A DNA stretch of 64,000 nt from Adineta vaga (Eukaryota > Rotifera). This document shows, piece after piece, positions 1-11,589 of this stretch. The stretch lies in NCBI GenBank assembly GCA_021613535.1, contig CP075495.1, forward strand, positions 12,090,001-12,154,000. The letters are read 5' to 3'. The first letter of the stretch is position 1; each line of letters starts with the position of its first letter. Made by a program: the position numbers and the translations under genes. The notes below the pieces were generated by a model that made no database searches, had not been told where the DNA came from, and saw nothing but the letters and a program-made list of their open reading frames with translations.

Positions 1-2199
1 CTAATGAAACATTACAAATTTACAGCAGCTGAAATTATTGCTTGGTTAAGGATATGTCGACCGGGATCGGTTATTGGACCTCAACAAAATTATCTCGAAG
101 AGTAAAGATTCTCGTTTAGTCATTCATTCATAATGGAAAATGATTGTTTCTAGAAAACAAGCGTGGCTATGGTCATTAGGTGATATGTATCGAATTAAAG
201 ATCGTCCACGATATATGTCAACTTACGGTATCAATTCTACTATGGATACGACTGGACATAATCTACTTCGATACTCAATAGGAGACTCTAATAATAATAA
301 TGATGTACGTATTTTATCTATCAAAAGGAATGATTTTTTACTCATAAATGTATATATAGGTCATTTTCAAAGAAGAAAATGATAATGAGATAACACAAGG
401 TGATCGATTGAATGAAATAAAAGCGCGTCGTATGCAGCAACACCATTCCACAGGACCATCTCATTGGGCTTCTCCAAACGTTAATGTGACGTCGAGTTTA
501 ACGTAAGATTATTTATTTCTTTTCTTCTCTTTTTCTTGTTTTGATGAAAAGCCTTTCAAATCTAAACTAGTGCGAAAAAGAAGCTTTTGCATGTTTAACA
601 AAAAATAACTAATCATTTAGATGTAAATATTGTAATAAAACTTATCAGTCATCAGCAACATTGATCAAACATATGAAAAATCAACATACAAATCAATTCT
701 CCGTTACATGTAATCAATGTATCAACAGATCATTTTCAACAAAAAAAGCTTTACAAATACATCAAAATCGTATGCATAAGAACAATAATGCTATCGCCGA
801 TGGTGGTGGTACCGCTAGGTACTTGAGATTAGTTTCTAATCGCATGGGTGAATTGTTCATGTTGAAAAATCATGATCATAGGAAAATAGTTGTAATTAAC
901 TAATCAACAAATTGTTTGGGAAAATTTGGTTTTTACTTTTTATTTGTTGCTCGCTATTCATTTTTATTGCTCGAAAGCTGCTCGTTGAGTGATAGGGAAT
1001 GGGTGTTGTTTGGTGTAAGAGAAATATTTTTTTCTAGTCTGTTCACAAGACCTTTATCGCCAGCAGCAATCACGGATGATGAACATGTAGCACCACTTCG
1101 ACTATACAAGAACCGTGCAGTTACGGCTCCTATCAATATTCATGAAACACATCGATCGACTCTATTTGCTACACTTCATTCACAAAGGTGTTTTCATGAA
1201 AGAAGATTTCAGATTGCCTTTGTCATATATATATCAACTGTCCTTTCGCTTTTATATTTTCAGTTGTTTCATTAGGCATCCTCTTTTTGCCTGTTTGACC
1301 GTGTGTATAAAAACCGTTCCTTTTATGCATGATTTAGTACCTTTTTGGTGATAAAAAATAACAGGCCAACGCTAAATGTTTTCCATTGTTTTATTGATTT
1401 TATATTAAAAATTTGATTTTCTTCATACAGCTTTGATCCATCGTCGACATACAAACGTGCTCAAACAGCATTGATATCAACTGGTAGTGTTCCAATTCAT
1501 AATGTTTCATCATCGATGAGTCCATCGGCTAATCTACGTCGTAGCTATGCACCGGTATCAAATACACCTTCGAACACACTATTGAATTCTAATACACGAA
1601 AACCTCGTTCTTATATATCTCCATCAGCATCAACAACAAAAACGTAAGATTCTATATAGAGAAATGACATTCTTAGGATCAAACACTTTTATTTAGCAGA
1701 AAAGTATTATTAATGAGGCAGAATAAATAGAATGTTTAAAACATTTTAGTAAAAGATACGTTTATATACGTGATAAAAAAGAAAGTCTAATTGAAAAAAG
1801 AGAAAGATAAATAGATCTTTTCATTATTTATTGACGTTAAAATTTCTCTCAAAATATTCAAAAGACATCTATTAACATAAATAAATCTGTTCTTTTTTTC
1901 TTTGTTCTATAATTGAATTCATTGTATATTCTAGGCCAATGTATTCCAGTGGACGTTATATGACTTCAACATTGAATGATAATATGGGCACAACATTGAC
2001 TATATCTGATAGTGATAATCGTGATCCTGTTTCATCAGCGATATTGAAAACTTCCTCAAATCAACAATATCGTGGAAAATCACCTGTAACCAATAATACT
2101 CCATTACCTACTCATTCTTATTATACACGATCAAAATCGGTAATTGATTGCAAATTAAATTATTTCTTTAATAAATTTATCGATTTCTCTTCTATTTAA
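1..2199 (+). CDS. CDC14: CDC14-type dual-specificity phosphatase, 3' part (5' end outside the window)
   Basis: Exons seen: 1-101, 154-304, 360-502, 1431-1643, 1935 to about 2139 (donor) or 2199 (stop by read-through). The first two exons join to read [20 protein letters not shown], then [20 protein letters not shown], the conserved end of the CDC14 catalytic domain, and exon 3 has ITQGDRL, also typical of CDC14. The family dephosphorylates Cdk sites in mitotic exit, cilia and DNA repair. The catalytic HCxxGxxR loop lies upstream of the window, so activity cannot be judged. The downstream exons encode a Ser/Thr/Asn-rich, Arg-dotted tail, as expected for the disordered C-terminus. All junctions agree in phase (exon 3 ends in phase 2; exons at 1431 and 1935 enter in phase 2). 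The last exon end is unsure: it can stop at 2199 or splice at 2140. An additional exon with zinc fingers lies in the 503-1430 intron and is listed separately. Confidence 0.85.
621..903 (+). CDS. C2H2 zinc-finger exon inside the CDC14 gene (cassette or alternative last exon)
   Basis: An open stretch follows a good 3' splice site (AATCATTTAG ending at 620). It encodes two C2H2 fingers: CKYC-x12-H-x4-H and CNQC-x13-H-x4-H. It enters in phase 2, exactly the phase in which CDC14 exon 3 (ending at 502) leaves, so the fingers would be fused in frame behind the phosphatase domain. A donor AG|GTACTT at 819 also leaves phase 2, giving a 198-nt cassette (66 codons) that would splice in frame to the next CDC14 exon at 1431. 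Without that donor the frame runs to a stop at 901-903, making an alternative C-terminus. I know of no zinc finger in CDC14 proteins elsewhere. It could also be an unrelated zinc-finger exon captured in the intron. That it is expressed is inference. Confidence 0.55.
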
Positions 2200-3845
2200 T
2201 TTAGTCTTATTCCAAATACTAAAATACACCAAGACAGAGAGAAAAACGAAAAACGTTTTGTTGCCCTCCAATGCAATCTCTCTCTCTCTATTTGTCGTTC
2301 GTTCCCTCATACACTTTCTTGTGCCAAATTGTGTGTTTTTTCTTTTTTTCAATGAGAATTGCTTTTCTATTCGTTTTGTTTTTCTTTTCCTTGTTTTTTT
2401 GTAGTTGCGAGACTTTTTGCTTTAATAATTATGGAAGTTTTTTTTTAAGAAAGAACAAGTACTCTCTTTGTCTCTTGTGTGTATGCATTTTTTTTGTTAA
2501 GCTTATTTACTGATCCTGCCGCTATTACTGATGCTTTTTTTTCTACTACTACTACTACTCTCTCTCTATATATATATGAACGGAATTTTTCTTGTCCTGT
2601 ATATGTATTCTCTTGTAATTTAAAACAAAAAAAAATATATAACGACGAAAAGACAAGAAAGAAAACAATTGAAAGATTCATTGTAGCGAATAAATTATTA
2701 TCAATAATTGGATTTCGTTTGTTTCTTTTATTTAGCTTATATTACATGATTGACAGAACCAGATTGTCATAAATCTATAGATATAAATCTCCTTTTTCTC
2801 TCGTAATTATAATCAGGTTTAATAATAAATGGAAAGTTTATTCAAAATACTATAGATCGATTTGACATGTTATTCAAATCTTCCGACTATTTACACTTTC
2901 AATCTGATCGTTCTCCAGTAACGGATATTTGATCAAATTATTCAATGAAATCTTCTTCTTTTTGTTGAATAAAACTTGTATAATTATGTTGTTCCGGAAT
3001 ATGATCATTATCCACGTTGAGTTAGTAATACTTATGATTACAATTTTTTTCCTGTGCTTGTTTAATGACTCCTTTTCTCAGTCGATTCACAGCCTGATGA
3101 CTAGAGCATTAAGTTAAGTAGTTCATCATCATTCTTTCTCATTGTAATTGTTAACATACAGGAAATTCTGATTGAACAACGAAAAAAAGACAAGGAGAAG
3201 ATAAAGCAGAGAAAGAGCAAGAATACGGATAGATAGAGAGATAAGAAAGAAATAGAGTGTGAGTAAATTCTCTGGAGATCTCATTTCTTTTTGAGAAACA
3301 TTCATCATCATTTCTCTCGCTTTTCTTTCTATTTTTATACCAATTTTTTTCCAAAATGGTAGCATTCAGTGTTGTGTATGTAGAGCAAGACGATAAAGAA
3401 AGAAAAAGAACAGAAAATAAGAAAAAAAATCTATAAAATTGTTAGAATCGAGAGAAATGTGATGCGGTTTGATAGAAAACGTCAAGCTCAATGAAAGAAA
3501 ACATAGAAGAACAAAGAGAGAACGCGATTCGAGAAACATACTGGACGGGAAAAGTGAGGAAAGCACGTCAAGTAACTGAAGCAAACGAAGGATAGCATAC
3601 AAAGACACATGCACACACGAGTTTGCCAGTTGAACTTGTGAGTATCCGAGAAAAGAAGAAGAAGAAGAAGAAGAAAGGAAAAAAAAGGAAAAGACAAGAA
3701 CAGAACAGAACATTGCAAAATAGTACTACTGTGCAATAGCACAAAAAAAAGAATATTTAATTAATATGATTGTAGCATGGCATTAGATCATACGTCTTTG
3801 TGTCTCCGGTCGTTCAGTCGTCCTCCGCCCATTTTGTCTTGCTGA
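2200..3845. other. Intergenic, CT/GA-rich, no gene seen
   Basis: About 1.6 kb of low-complexity sequence (CT-rich near 2270-2500 and GA-rich near 3170-3700, with a GAA run around 3651-3675). Open frames here are translations of these biased runs and resemble nothing. The stretch directly before 3846 probably holds the promoter and 5' leader of the Piccolo/RIM-like gene. Confidence 0.6.
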
Positions 3846-6800
3846 ATGTTCAATTCATTGAAAAGGTGGGTGCAAGATGTGACGGTCGATCTTAATCCGT
3901 CACTACCACCCTTATCATCATCAACAGCAACAACAATATCATCACCTTCATCTCCATCCTATTTATCGTTATCTTCAAAGCCAAGAATCATACATCCATA
4001 TTCATATTCTACAGCGTCTTCAAACGAACGCTTAGCAATAAATCCATCATCATCGTCGAAGATGGGTCTCTCGAGACCAATATCGATGGATAATGTACGT
4101 AGTACAAAATTAATAAATACTTTCATGCCACCACCACCACCTGCATCACCTGGTGAACTTGATTTAAGTCATTTAAATCGCGAAGAACAAGAACATATTG
4201 CGAATGTTTTAAGACGAGCAAGAGCAGCCGATGAACAACAAATATCAGTTCCACCAGTTATTGTCCATTCCATACAATCGCCACCGGCATCAATAGTTTC
4301 GGCGTCATTATCGCTTTCAGCATCATTATCATCATCGACATCTACATCAACAAGTGATTTCAATAGTGAAAAACCGGAAAAATATGAACCGAACGATAAA
4401 AATACTAATATCGATAATCACGAAATGTAAGTAGATTAGTTCTTGCATGTTTCACTTTATCTCATGAAAAGTCACATCAGTGCAAACCTGCTTTAAGATT
4501 TTCACACATCATTTATTTCGATAAATTTTCTAATTAACTTTGTCGCTTTAAAGGTGATGCATGTCGTACGAGACAATAAAACAAATTATTTCTTTTCCGT
4601 CTTTTCTTCCTTCTCTCTGTAACCTTGTATTTTCCAGACTCTTTTTAAATCTCTCTCAATATATATATATATATAAATATTTAGCTAACACGCAAACAAT
4701 GATAAAAAACAAAAAAAAGTCTCAGGTAAAGAAAATGTCAATTACAAAAAGATTACAGATAAATATATTTTTATCAGAATTTCTCTTTTTTCGTTTTCTC
4801 TCTCAGTCAATCAAAAGTCAAAATGCTTTTATTTGAGAAATCATGTGAAAAAAAAACTTGCATTCGATCTATTTGAAATGATCGAGTGTATTTTTCTTAA
4901 ATTTGATGATGGATGACTTCTCACAATATTTTCATTTCTTTATTATTCATAGATATAAAGATCAAGAACTTTCAACGTCACCATCACTAGAATCAATAAC
5001 AGCAATAACTATTCACCGATGTCAAGTATGTAATGAAGAGCAACAAATGAAAGAAAACACACCAATCTGTCGTCAGTGTCAAAACGACGAAGAAATTGCT
5101 CAATTAATACAAAATAATACTATTCCTGTAAGTAGAATTAAATGTTTTGTTGACGTTACGAATCAACACTTCAAATATCCTTTTTTGTTTCGTATTTTAC
5201 TAGCATACGTCGATAAGAAAATCATCATCTCCTGTCCAAATAGAATGGAATGAGAATGAGAATGAGAATGATAAAATCTACGATAGTGTCATAAGGATTG
5301 ATCAGGAACTAATAAAACAAAATTCCCCCATTGAAGAGTATGCATCTCATCTGGTAGTTCCTCATTGCATTGACAATATGAATGATAATCAAGAACAAAA
5401 TGAAGATGAAGAAGAAGAAGAAGAAGAAGAAAAATACGAAGATGGAGGAAAACAACTATGTCAATCATCAAATCTTGAATCGTCACTTCCCATGAAAATA
5501 CGATCAAATAATCTAACAGAAATCGATGAAAACGATTTTTTTTATCAAGGACCAAGTTCTTATATTGCAGCAATAGATGATAATCAAATGCTCGATAAAA
5601 ACGAAGAAGTATCAATACCATCCTATAAAATCGATGAATACATTGATGAAGATGATAATGACGAACGTGATCATGTTAAAGAACTTGAAGAAACGATCGC
5701 AAATTTATCAAAACATTTACCACTTACATCATCACAAGTTAATAATACGGAAACTACAGGAATTACTACAAATTTACATCAACCATCAAGTTTATCCGTT
5801 GGTAAAATTGATATTGATTCAATTCTTGAAATGGAAATTGAATCACCATCAACAGATGAACAATATATAGAGTCGTCTTCATCTAATCGACCTTGTTCAG
5901 TATCTTCTCAACATCCTCTTAATGTGCCTATTACTGTACCGATATCATTTAATAATAACCCTCGAATAAGTCTTAGTCGTTCGTCTGGTGTACGCGAAAA
6001 TCTAACTGATTTATTGTCAATGACAACAGGAACATCATTATTAACAGATACAGCAACAGCAGAATCAACAACACCACAAGAATCCTATTATTCCGATCAT
6101 CGACCATTACAACGAACAGCATCAACTTATGGCAAGGTATAATTTTTAATATTAATTTAATCGAGACACGAAACTAAAATCTAGTTTAGTTAGATTCATT
6201 ACATTTGATGGATGTTTTCTATTTCTATGTAGTTTCGACCAAGATGTACTACACTATCCATACAATTAATAAGAAAGCTGTAGGCGATCTATTATTTCAT
6301 TAAAAACAAACTACATCCGCCACCTCTCTCTCTCTCTCTTTTTCTCTCGTTCTCTCATAGAAAGTTCTCTTCCACACAATTTATAAATATTGAGTACATC
6401 TTCGAATTACCTAGAGAAACATTGTAATTGGTTTTTCTTCTCATTTAGCGTATGATACTACCAATGCATCGACAAAAACGTAATTTACCATCTGTACCAT
6501 CAATTATGGATCAATTACAATTGCGACGCGTTAACTCGGAATCTCGCTTTAGTCTTCCCGCTGTCCCACCAACGATTCTTATCACAAATAGTAATATTGA
6601 TGATGAAAGTGATCTACTTGAAATTGATCTCAATGATCCATCTGGTTCAAAAATTCGAGCAGCACGTTCAAAAACAGAATCAGAATTAGCTAATAATAGT
6701 AATCAGACTGATTCTCATCTGAGAACACTAAGTACAACAAATCAATTACTTTCGATGGATGAAATAGTTACACCAAGAAAACCAGTAAAACAATTACGAG

Positions 6801-9363
6801 ATCAAACAACTAATACACCACCAATATCGAGTCTAACATCATCGTTTAAAATGAAAAAGAAATTAAAGAAAAAAGGTTCTTCATCACCAAGTAATACTAA
6901 TGGTCATCATACAACTTCTACACATACAAATGGTCAAATATCACCAACACGAACTAATCCACTACCAATTGTAGTGCCGTCAACTACACCAAATACCAAT
7001 CGTCCAAAATTACAAAAGGTTTTTCTTCTTTTATTTTCAATAAATAAAGATTCATATCTATTTTTTTCGTAGAGTACAAGTACTGATATGTTATATCCAT
7101 TTCCTGTATCTAAATTACTATTAAGTCATGATAATATGAATCCATCTTGTCAAGGTATAGATTTTTTGTTTTATAGTTATAGTTATTTGTTTACCTATTC
7201 TTTAGATGGAACTGATCTTGGTCTTCGAATAACAGGTGGACATTCGATAGCCAATTGTATGGAAGTAACTGCCCGTATTGAACATATTGATACTGAACAT
7301 AGAAATTATAATATATTGAAAAATGCTGTTCAAGAAGGTAAAGTGAAAATCTTGATTAATTTCTACTTAAACATGAACAATATAGGTGATGAAGTTTTGG
7401 AAGTCGGTGGAGTATCATTACGTGGTAAAAGTGCTTTATTCGTTCAAAAATTGATGAATTCAATACAAAATGAATTTGAAATTATTGTCCGAAGGTAAAG
7501 AAAGAAGAAAAGAAAGACATGCTCAATCCTATGTTTTCTTATTCTAGTAAACATGTTATACCACCTATTTTGCCTCCGATTGAAATTCACAATTCAGAAA
7601 AAATCATTTCAAATAATTATTTCAAATCAAATCTACCTATTTCGCAAAATTCATTAACAGTTGATACCAATACTCAGCGAAGACATTCAATGGATACATC
7701 ACAACTTTCTCTCAATCATTCAAATAATAATACTATTGTTAAATCACAATCAAAAATCGATAATTTAAATAAAGAATCTGATCAATTTCTTGTACCAGCC
7801 AATGTTCGAAAGAAAAGGGTTTCGTCAAAAGAATGTCTTTTTTCTGTTGAATCTCTTCATCGTGGAACAGTAACAACAAAATCCAATGAACATTTAATGA
7901 AAATTGCGACACAATCATCAGATACAAAACATATCGATGATGGATTACATAATTCATTAGTACAGGAACGAAAACAACAACTAATAAAACGTCATGAAAA
8001 AGAAGTAGTACCACTGGTAAAACAAACATCATTAAATATAACTACACCAGAAAATGTAACTTATTTCCATAATAAAGAGAAAAAGATAAATATTTTCTTT
8101 TCTTTTCAGAAATATATGAATGAAGATACGATAAATTTAAATAATCCATTACAACCACGTCGACTTTATGAACATCGAAATAGTCTATTACCAAATGATC
8201 CCGGTTTAAATGGAGCTGGTAGTAAACATCATATCGATCGACAAAATTCAAATGAATCGGATGAAAGTGATAATCTTTCTCAATATTTTCTTTCACCATC
8301 AAGTCGAAAAAGTAGTTTATTACCAACAAATGAAATAACAACTACAACAGATTTCTCTCGTGAACATAAACCAAGTATAGCCTCGATGGATAATGAGACT
8401 GCAATCGATGCATCACGACGTTTACAAAAGTTTATACGAACATCGGAAGATAATCGACAACCGAGAAGATCAATTGGTGATGCATCTATGGCTTTTCAAA
8501 AAACAGAAGGAAGAAAATCATCTACATCTGCTTTTGGTTCATTTAAATTTAAAAAGAAAAAAAAAGATTCGATAGATTTATCAAACCAAGTGAGTATTTC
8601 AATAAGAAAACAATGAACAATATTAAACTTTCAAAATTTCTCTTATTTTAGCCAAATGAATTACGTGAAAATGATTATGTAGGTGATATTGAATTACAAA
8701 TAGGACATAATAGTGAACGTGAACAGTTAGTTGTCCGTGTTATTCAAGCGAAAAATCTTCTGGCAAAAGATACAAATGGTTATTCAGATCCATTTGTCAA
8801 AGTCTATTTATTACCAGGAAGAGAGTAAGTATCGATAGGTCTATTATAGATAACAATAGGACGAAATAATGTCTTCCTTTTTGATGACAATGATAAATTG
8901 AATAATGATATATCTTCTTTTTATTCTCATTAGTCAAGAGAATAAACGACGAACAAAACATATTCCAAAAAATTTAAATCCAATTTGGGAACATACAGTT
9001 GTCTACGGAAATATGCATCGAGAAGAATTACAATATAAAATGTTAGAATTTACACTTTGGGATTATGATCGTTTTAAAGCCAATGATTTTCTTGGACAAG
9101 TCACGATTGATCTAAAAGGTATATAGTTTATTTCGATAAATCTTTTTCAATTCATTTTCTTTATCATTTTAGATGCTAAAGTAATCGATGATAAACCACA
9201 TTGGTATCGTTTACAAGCATTACGTTCACGAGATGAAATATCTAATCGTGGTTCATCACCACGTTTATTTAAAATGACATCAACCGACTCTACTGCTTCA
9301 TCATCATCAGTATTTATTAAAACAAATGTTAACGTTCAATCTTCTAACAGTCAACGGAAATAG
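3846..9363 (+). CDS. Piccolo/RIM/Fife-type presynaptic active-zone scaffold (half zinc finger, PDZ, single C2)
   Basis: Twelve exons: 3846-4426, 4953-5127, 5204-6136, 6449-7018, 7073-7154, 7206-7337, 7386-7494, 7548-8055, 8110-8589, 8652-8824, 8934-9118, 9173-9363; the spliced length is 4119 nt, closing in frame at 1372 aa. Near the N-terminus ELDLSHLNREEQEHIANVL matches the Rab-binding helix of RIM/Piccolo, followed by CQVC and CRQC, half of the usual eight-Cys finger. A disordered Ser/Asn-rich region comes next, with an acidic run at 5400. The PDZ domain (DLGLRITGGH ... GDEVLEVGGVSLRG) is at 7206-7494. The C2 domain has DTNGYSDPFVKVYLLPGR, KRRTKH and WDYDRFKANDFLG; the five Ca2+-binding Asp positions are present, so it should bind calcium. 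It is closest to Piccolo C2A. No C2B follows before the stop. Proteins of this family tether vesicles and Ca2+ channels at release sites. Start chosen as the first ATG of the open exon. Confidence 0.8.
8056..8109 (+). other. 54-nt stop-free intron in the active-zone scaffold gene
   Basis: The segment begins GTAACTTATTT after AAT and ends TTTTCTTTTCAG before AAA. It is 18 codons long and lacks a stop, so a gene finder would translate it. Its AT-rich content with a pyrimidine tract before AG, and the phase-0 borders, mark it as an intron. Confidence 0.7.
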
Positions 9364-9674
9364 TCATATGAAATTGAATATCGTATTCGATTTTGTTTTG
9401 TTTTTCTCTTTTCCTATTTTTCTAACATATTTCATGTGTACATTATCTAATTCAGATAAGAACATTCAGATGCATATCTAAGTTCAAATTGAAATCTTAG
9501 AAAAATAACAAATTTCTGGTGTTTCTTTGTTTTTTTTTTCTCTCTTTCTATAAAATGATAAATGAAGAGATAACCAGTTTGATTTTACATTTCATTCGAT
9601 ATTCTTTTTAAATATTAATTTCAAAATACAGAGATAAGAATTCTTGTTAAACATCTTGTTGTCCAATACTTTTT

Positions 9675-9680
9675 AATAAA
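9675..9680 (+). terminator. AATAAA poly(A) signal after the scaffold gene
   Basis: AATAAA about 310 nt after the stop codon at 9361-9363, in the first long AT-rich stretch downstream. Likely polyadenylation signal; other weaker variants lie nearby. Confidence 0.45.
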
Positions 9681-9699
9681 TAACATTCAATGTAAAAAA

Positions 9700-10815
9700 C
9701 AAAAAGGAGTGATTCTTTCATTTGTAATCTTTCTAAGTATTTGTTTGTCATATTTATGAATTACAGTTATCTTTTGACAAAAATAGTGCTTGCCATAGAT
9801 TTGAGATGCTTCTTCAAAGGATAAAGTAAATTTGGTATAGAGAACTCTTAGATCTCTTTTCTTGTAGAAAGAAATAAATGAAGAACTTTTCAGATTCTTT
9901 GTATAACATTCTATTTATTAAAGTACATCATTGACGATGAATTCTATACAGATCTTTTCGAGCATGAATGAATATAATCAATTCAGAAGTGTCTAACAAT
10001 ATTCTTTCATCCACTAAATTCTTTGTGAAAGTAAATCAATAGATTTCCGTTTGTGGTTGAATGATTTTACATAGTATAGATAAGATAATGTTAAAATAAT
10101 GATGTAAAAGAAACAATTTGAATAATTTAATTGAATTATGATGAAAAGAATGGCTCTCTCTTCGATGTAATAATAAATCATGTATATCTTTTGCGCTTTT
10201 CAGGGGTTTAGAGTAGAAATAATAATAGATATTTTTATCACTACAGTTTAACTCATCGAATACCGACAGGGAAAGCATTGAATCCAGAATCCTAAAGTTT
10301 CTATGAAACCCTGAAACCGATATATTCATACGGATGTATTAATTCTACTAAAATTCGTCCGGGGTCACACTGCTCTATACACGGATCAATTTTCATCAGT
10401 TATAGATGTCACTAGTCGACAAGTGATAGATTAAAAAGAAAATAAATTTCAATATTTGATTGTCTTCTTATTTCAATTGATAAATTTCATCGAAAATAAT
10501 GATGAAAAAAATGTTTAATTTAAAAATAAATTAATCTTAATCGTTTAAAAATCACATCGATCATTATAGGTAAATGAATCATTGGTGTCGTCGTTATTAT
10601 TGACGAAATCGAATACCTCCTATCAATATTTGATGTTTTTTTTCTAGGACACGTGATTTCTTATTTCTCTAATCAAAATTGTCCAATAATTTATTATGTT
10701 ATCTTGGAATTTGCCTTTATTTTCTTTCGTGTGTTAATTAATATAATTACATGAAAGAAAATTTTCGACTTGTTTTCTTTTTTCATTTCTAATATATATT
10801 ATCTTTTCGCTGCGA
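9700..10815. other. Intergenic, no gene seen
   Basis: About 1.1 kb of AT-rich sequence between the active-zone scaffold and the RalGDS-type gene. No open frame on either strand looks like a protein family, and no RNA gene was recognised. Confidence 0.6.
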
Positions 10816-11260
10816 ATGTCCCTTTGCCGTCGGCCTATTCGTCGCATAGCCTTAGCAGCAAAAACTGGTTCATTTATTAATAAAACAATTCGAGCAAGTT
10901 TCAGTCAACAAAATATATATACACAATTAGAACCAACTCATTTCGTAAGTCATTAAAAATATGTTCATTGATTTCTTTCACGTGTGTAATCTATAATGAC
11001 CTTGATTAAATAATCGTTGATAAGAACACATGTGTTACGTTCGTGTATACATGCATGGTCAATATAGTTAAATTCCGCATACATAATTGTGGTTTTCTTT
11101 CTTTTTTTTCTTTTTCAATATGTCATTGTCATTGAAGCATTCGTGTTTTTAGAGAAGTAAAAAAATGATGAGTGAAAATTTAATGACGAAGAGTTCGTCA
11201 CCATCTTGTGAGAAGAAATATGATGCTGTAAATAATTCGATGAGAAATTTAGAGAAACAA
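10816..11260 (+). CDS. Possible upstream exons of the RalGDS-type gene (alternative 5' end)
   Basis: ATG at 10816 opens a 43-codon exon (10816-10944, donor GTAAGT) that joins in phase 0 to 11153-11260 (36 codons, donor GTAAGA), giving a basic N-terminus beginning MSLCRRPIRRIALAAKTGSF. Both introns have good borders. The next recognisable coding exon of the RalGDS gene cannot be joined in phase: its frame has a stop at 11515-11517, and the only good acceptor inside it (TAG at 11616-11618) needs phase 2. So these exons may be an alternative first part with a missing small exon, or a separate short gene. Confidence 0.45.
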
Positions 11261-11589
11261 GTAAGACAAGCTATACTAAGAATAATTTCTAATGCTTTTA
11301 TGCTCAGCTCGTTTTTTTTTACTATCCGAATAATGATATATGAAAAATTGTTGAAGAATTCGACATTTACCTTCGAACTAACAGATTGTTTTGATTATTA
11401 TACTTTCTTAAAAATGTAATGATAAAACAAAAAAAGGATCGATAAACTTTTTGATAAGAAAAAGTATTCTTTCTCTATCCAACAATAAATAAACTCATGA
11501 TCATGACGTCAGTCTAACTTATCCTATTCGTTATCAACAAACTATTTCACTATTTATCTATCCATTTGAATCGTCTCTTCAATCTTTTC

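Noticed and set aside
916-1351. Open frames of 119 and 78 codons between the zinc-finger exon and the next CDC14 exon
   Set aside because: They lie inside the intron, lack splice-phase continuity and read as translated AT-rich sequence.
3092-3120. CTGATGA motif that could start a hammerhead ribozyme core
   Set aside because: No GAAA partner or helix-forming flanks within the needed distance.
2271-3742. Several 60-115 codon frames on both strands rich in Phe, Ser and Leu
   Set aside because: Translations of CT/GA-rich low-complexity DNA; opposite-strand overlaps and no domain.
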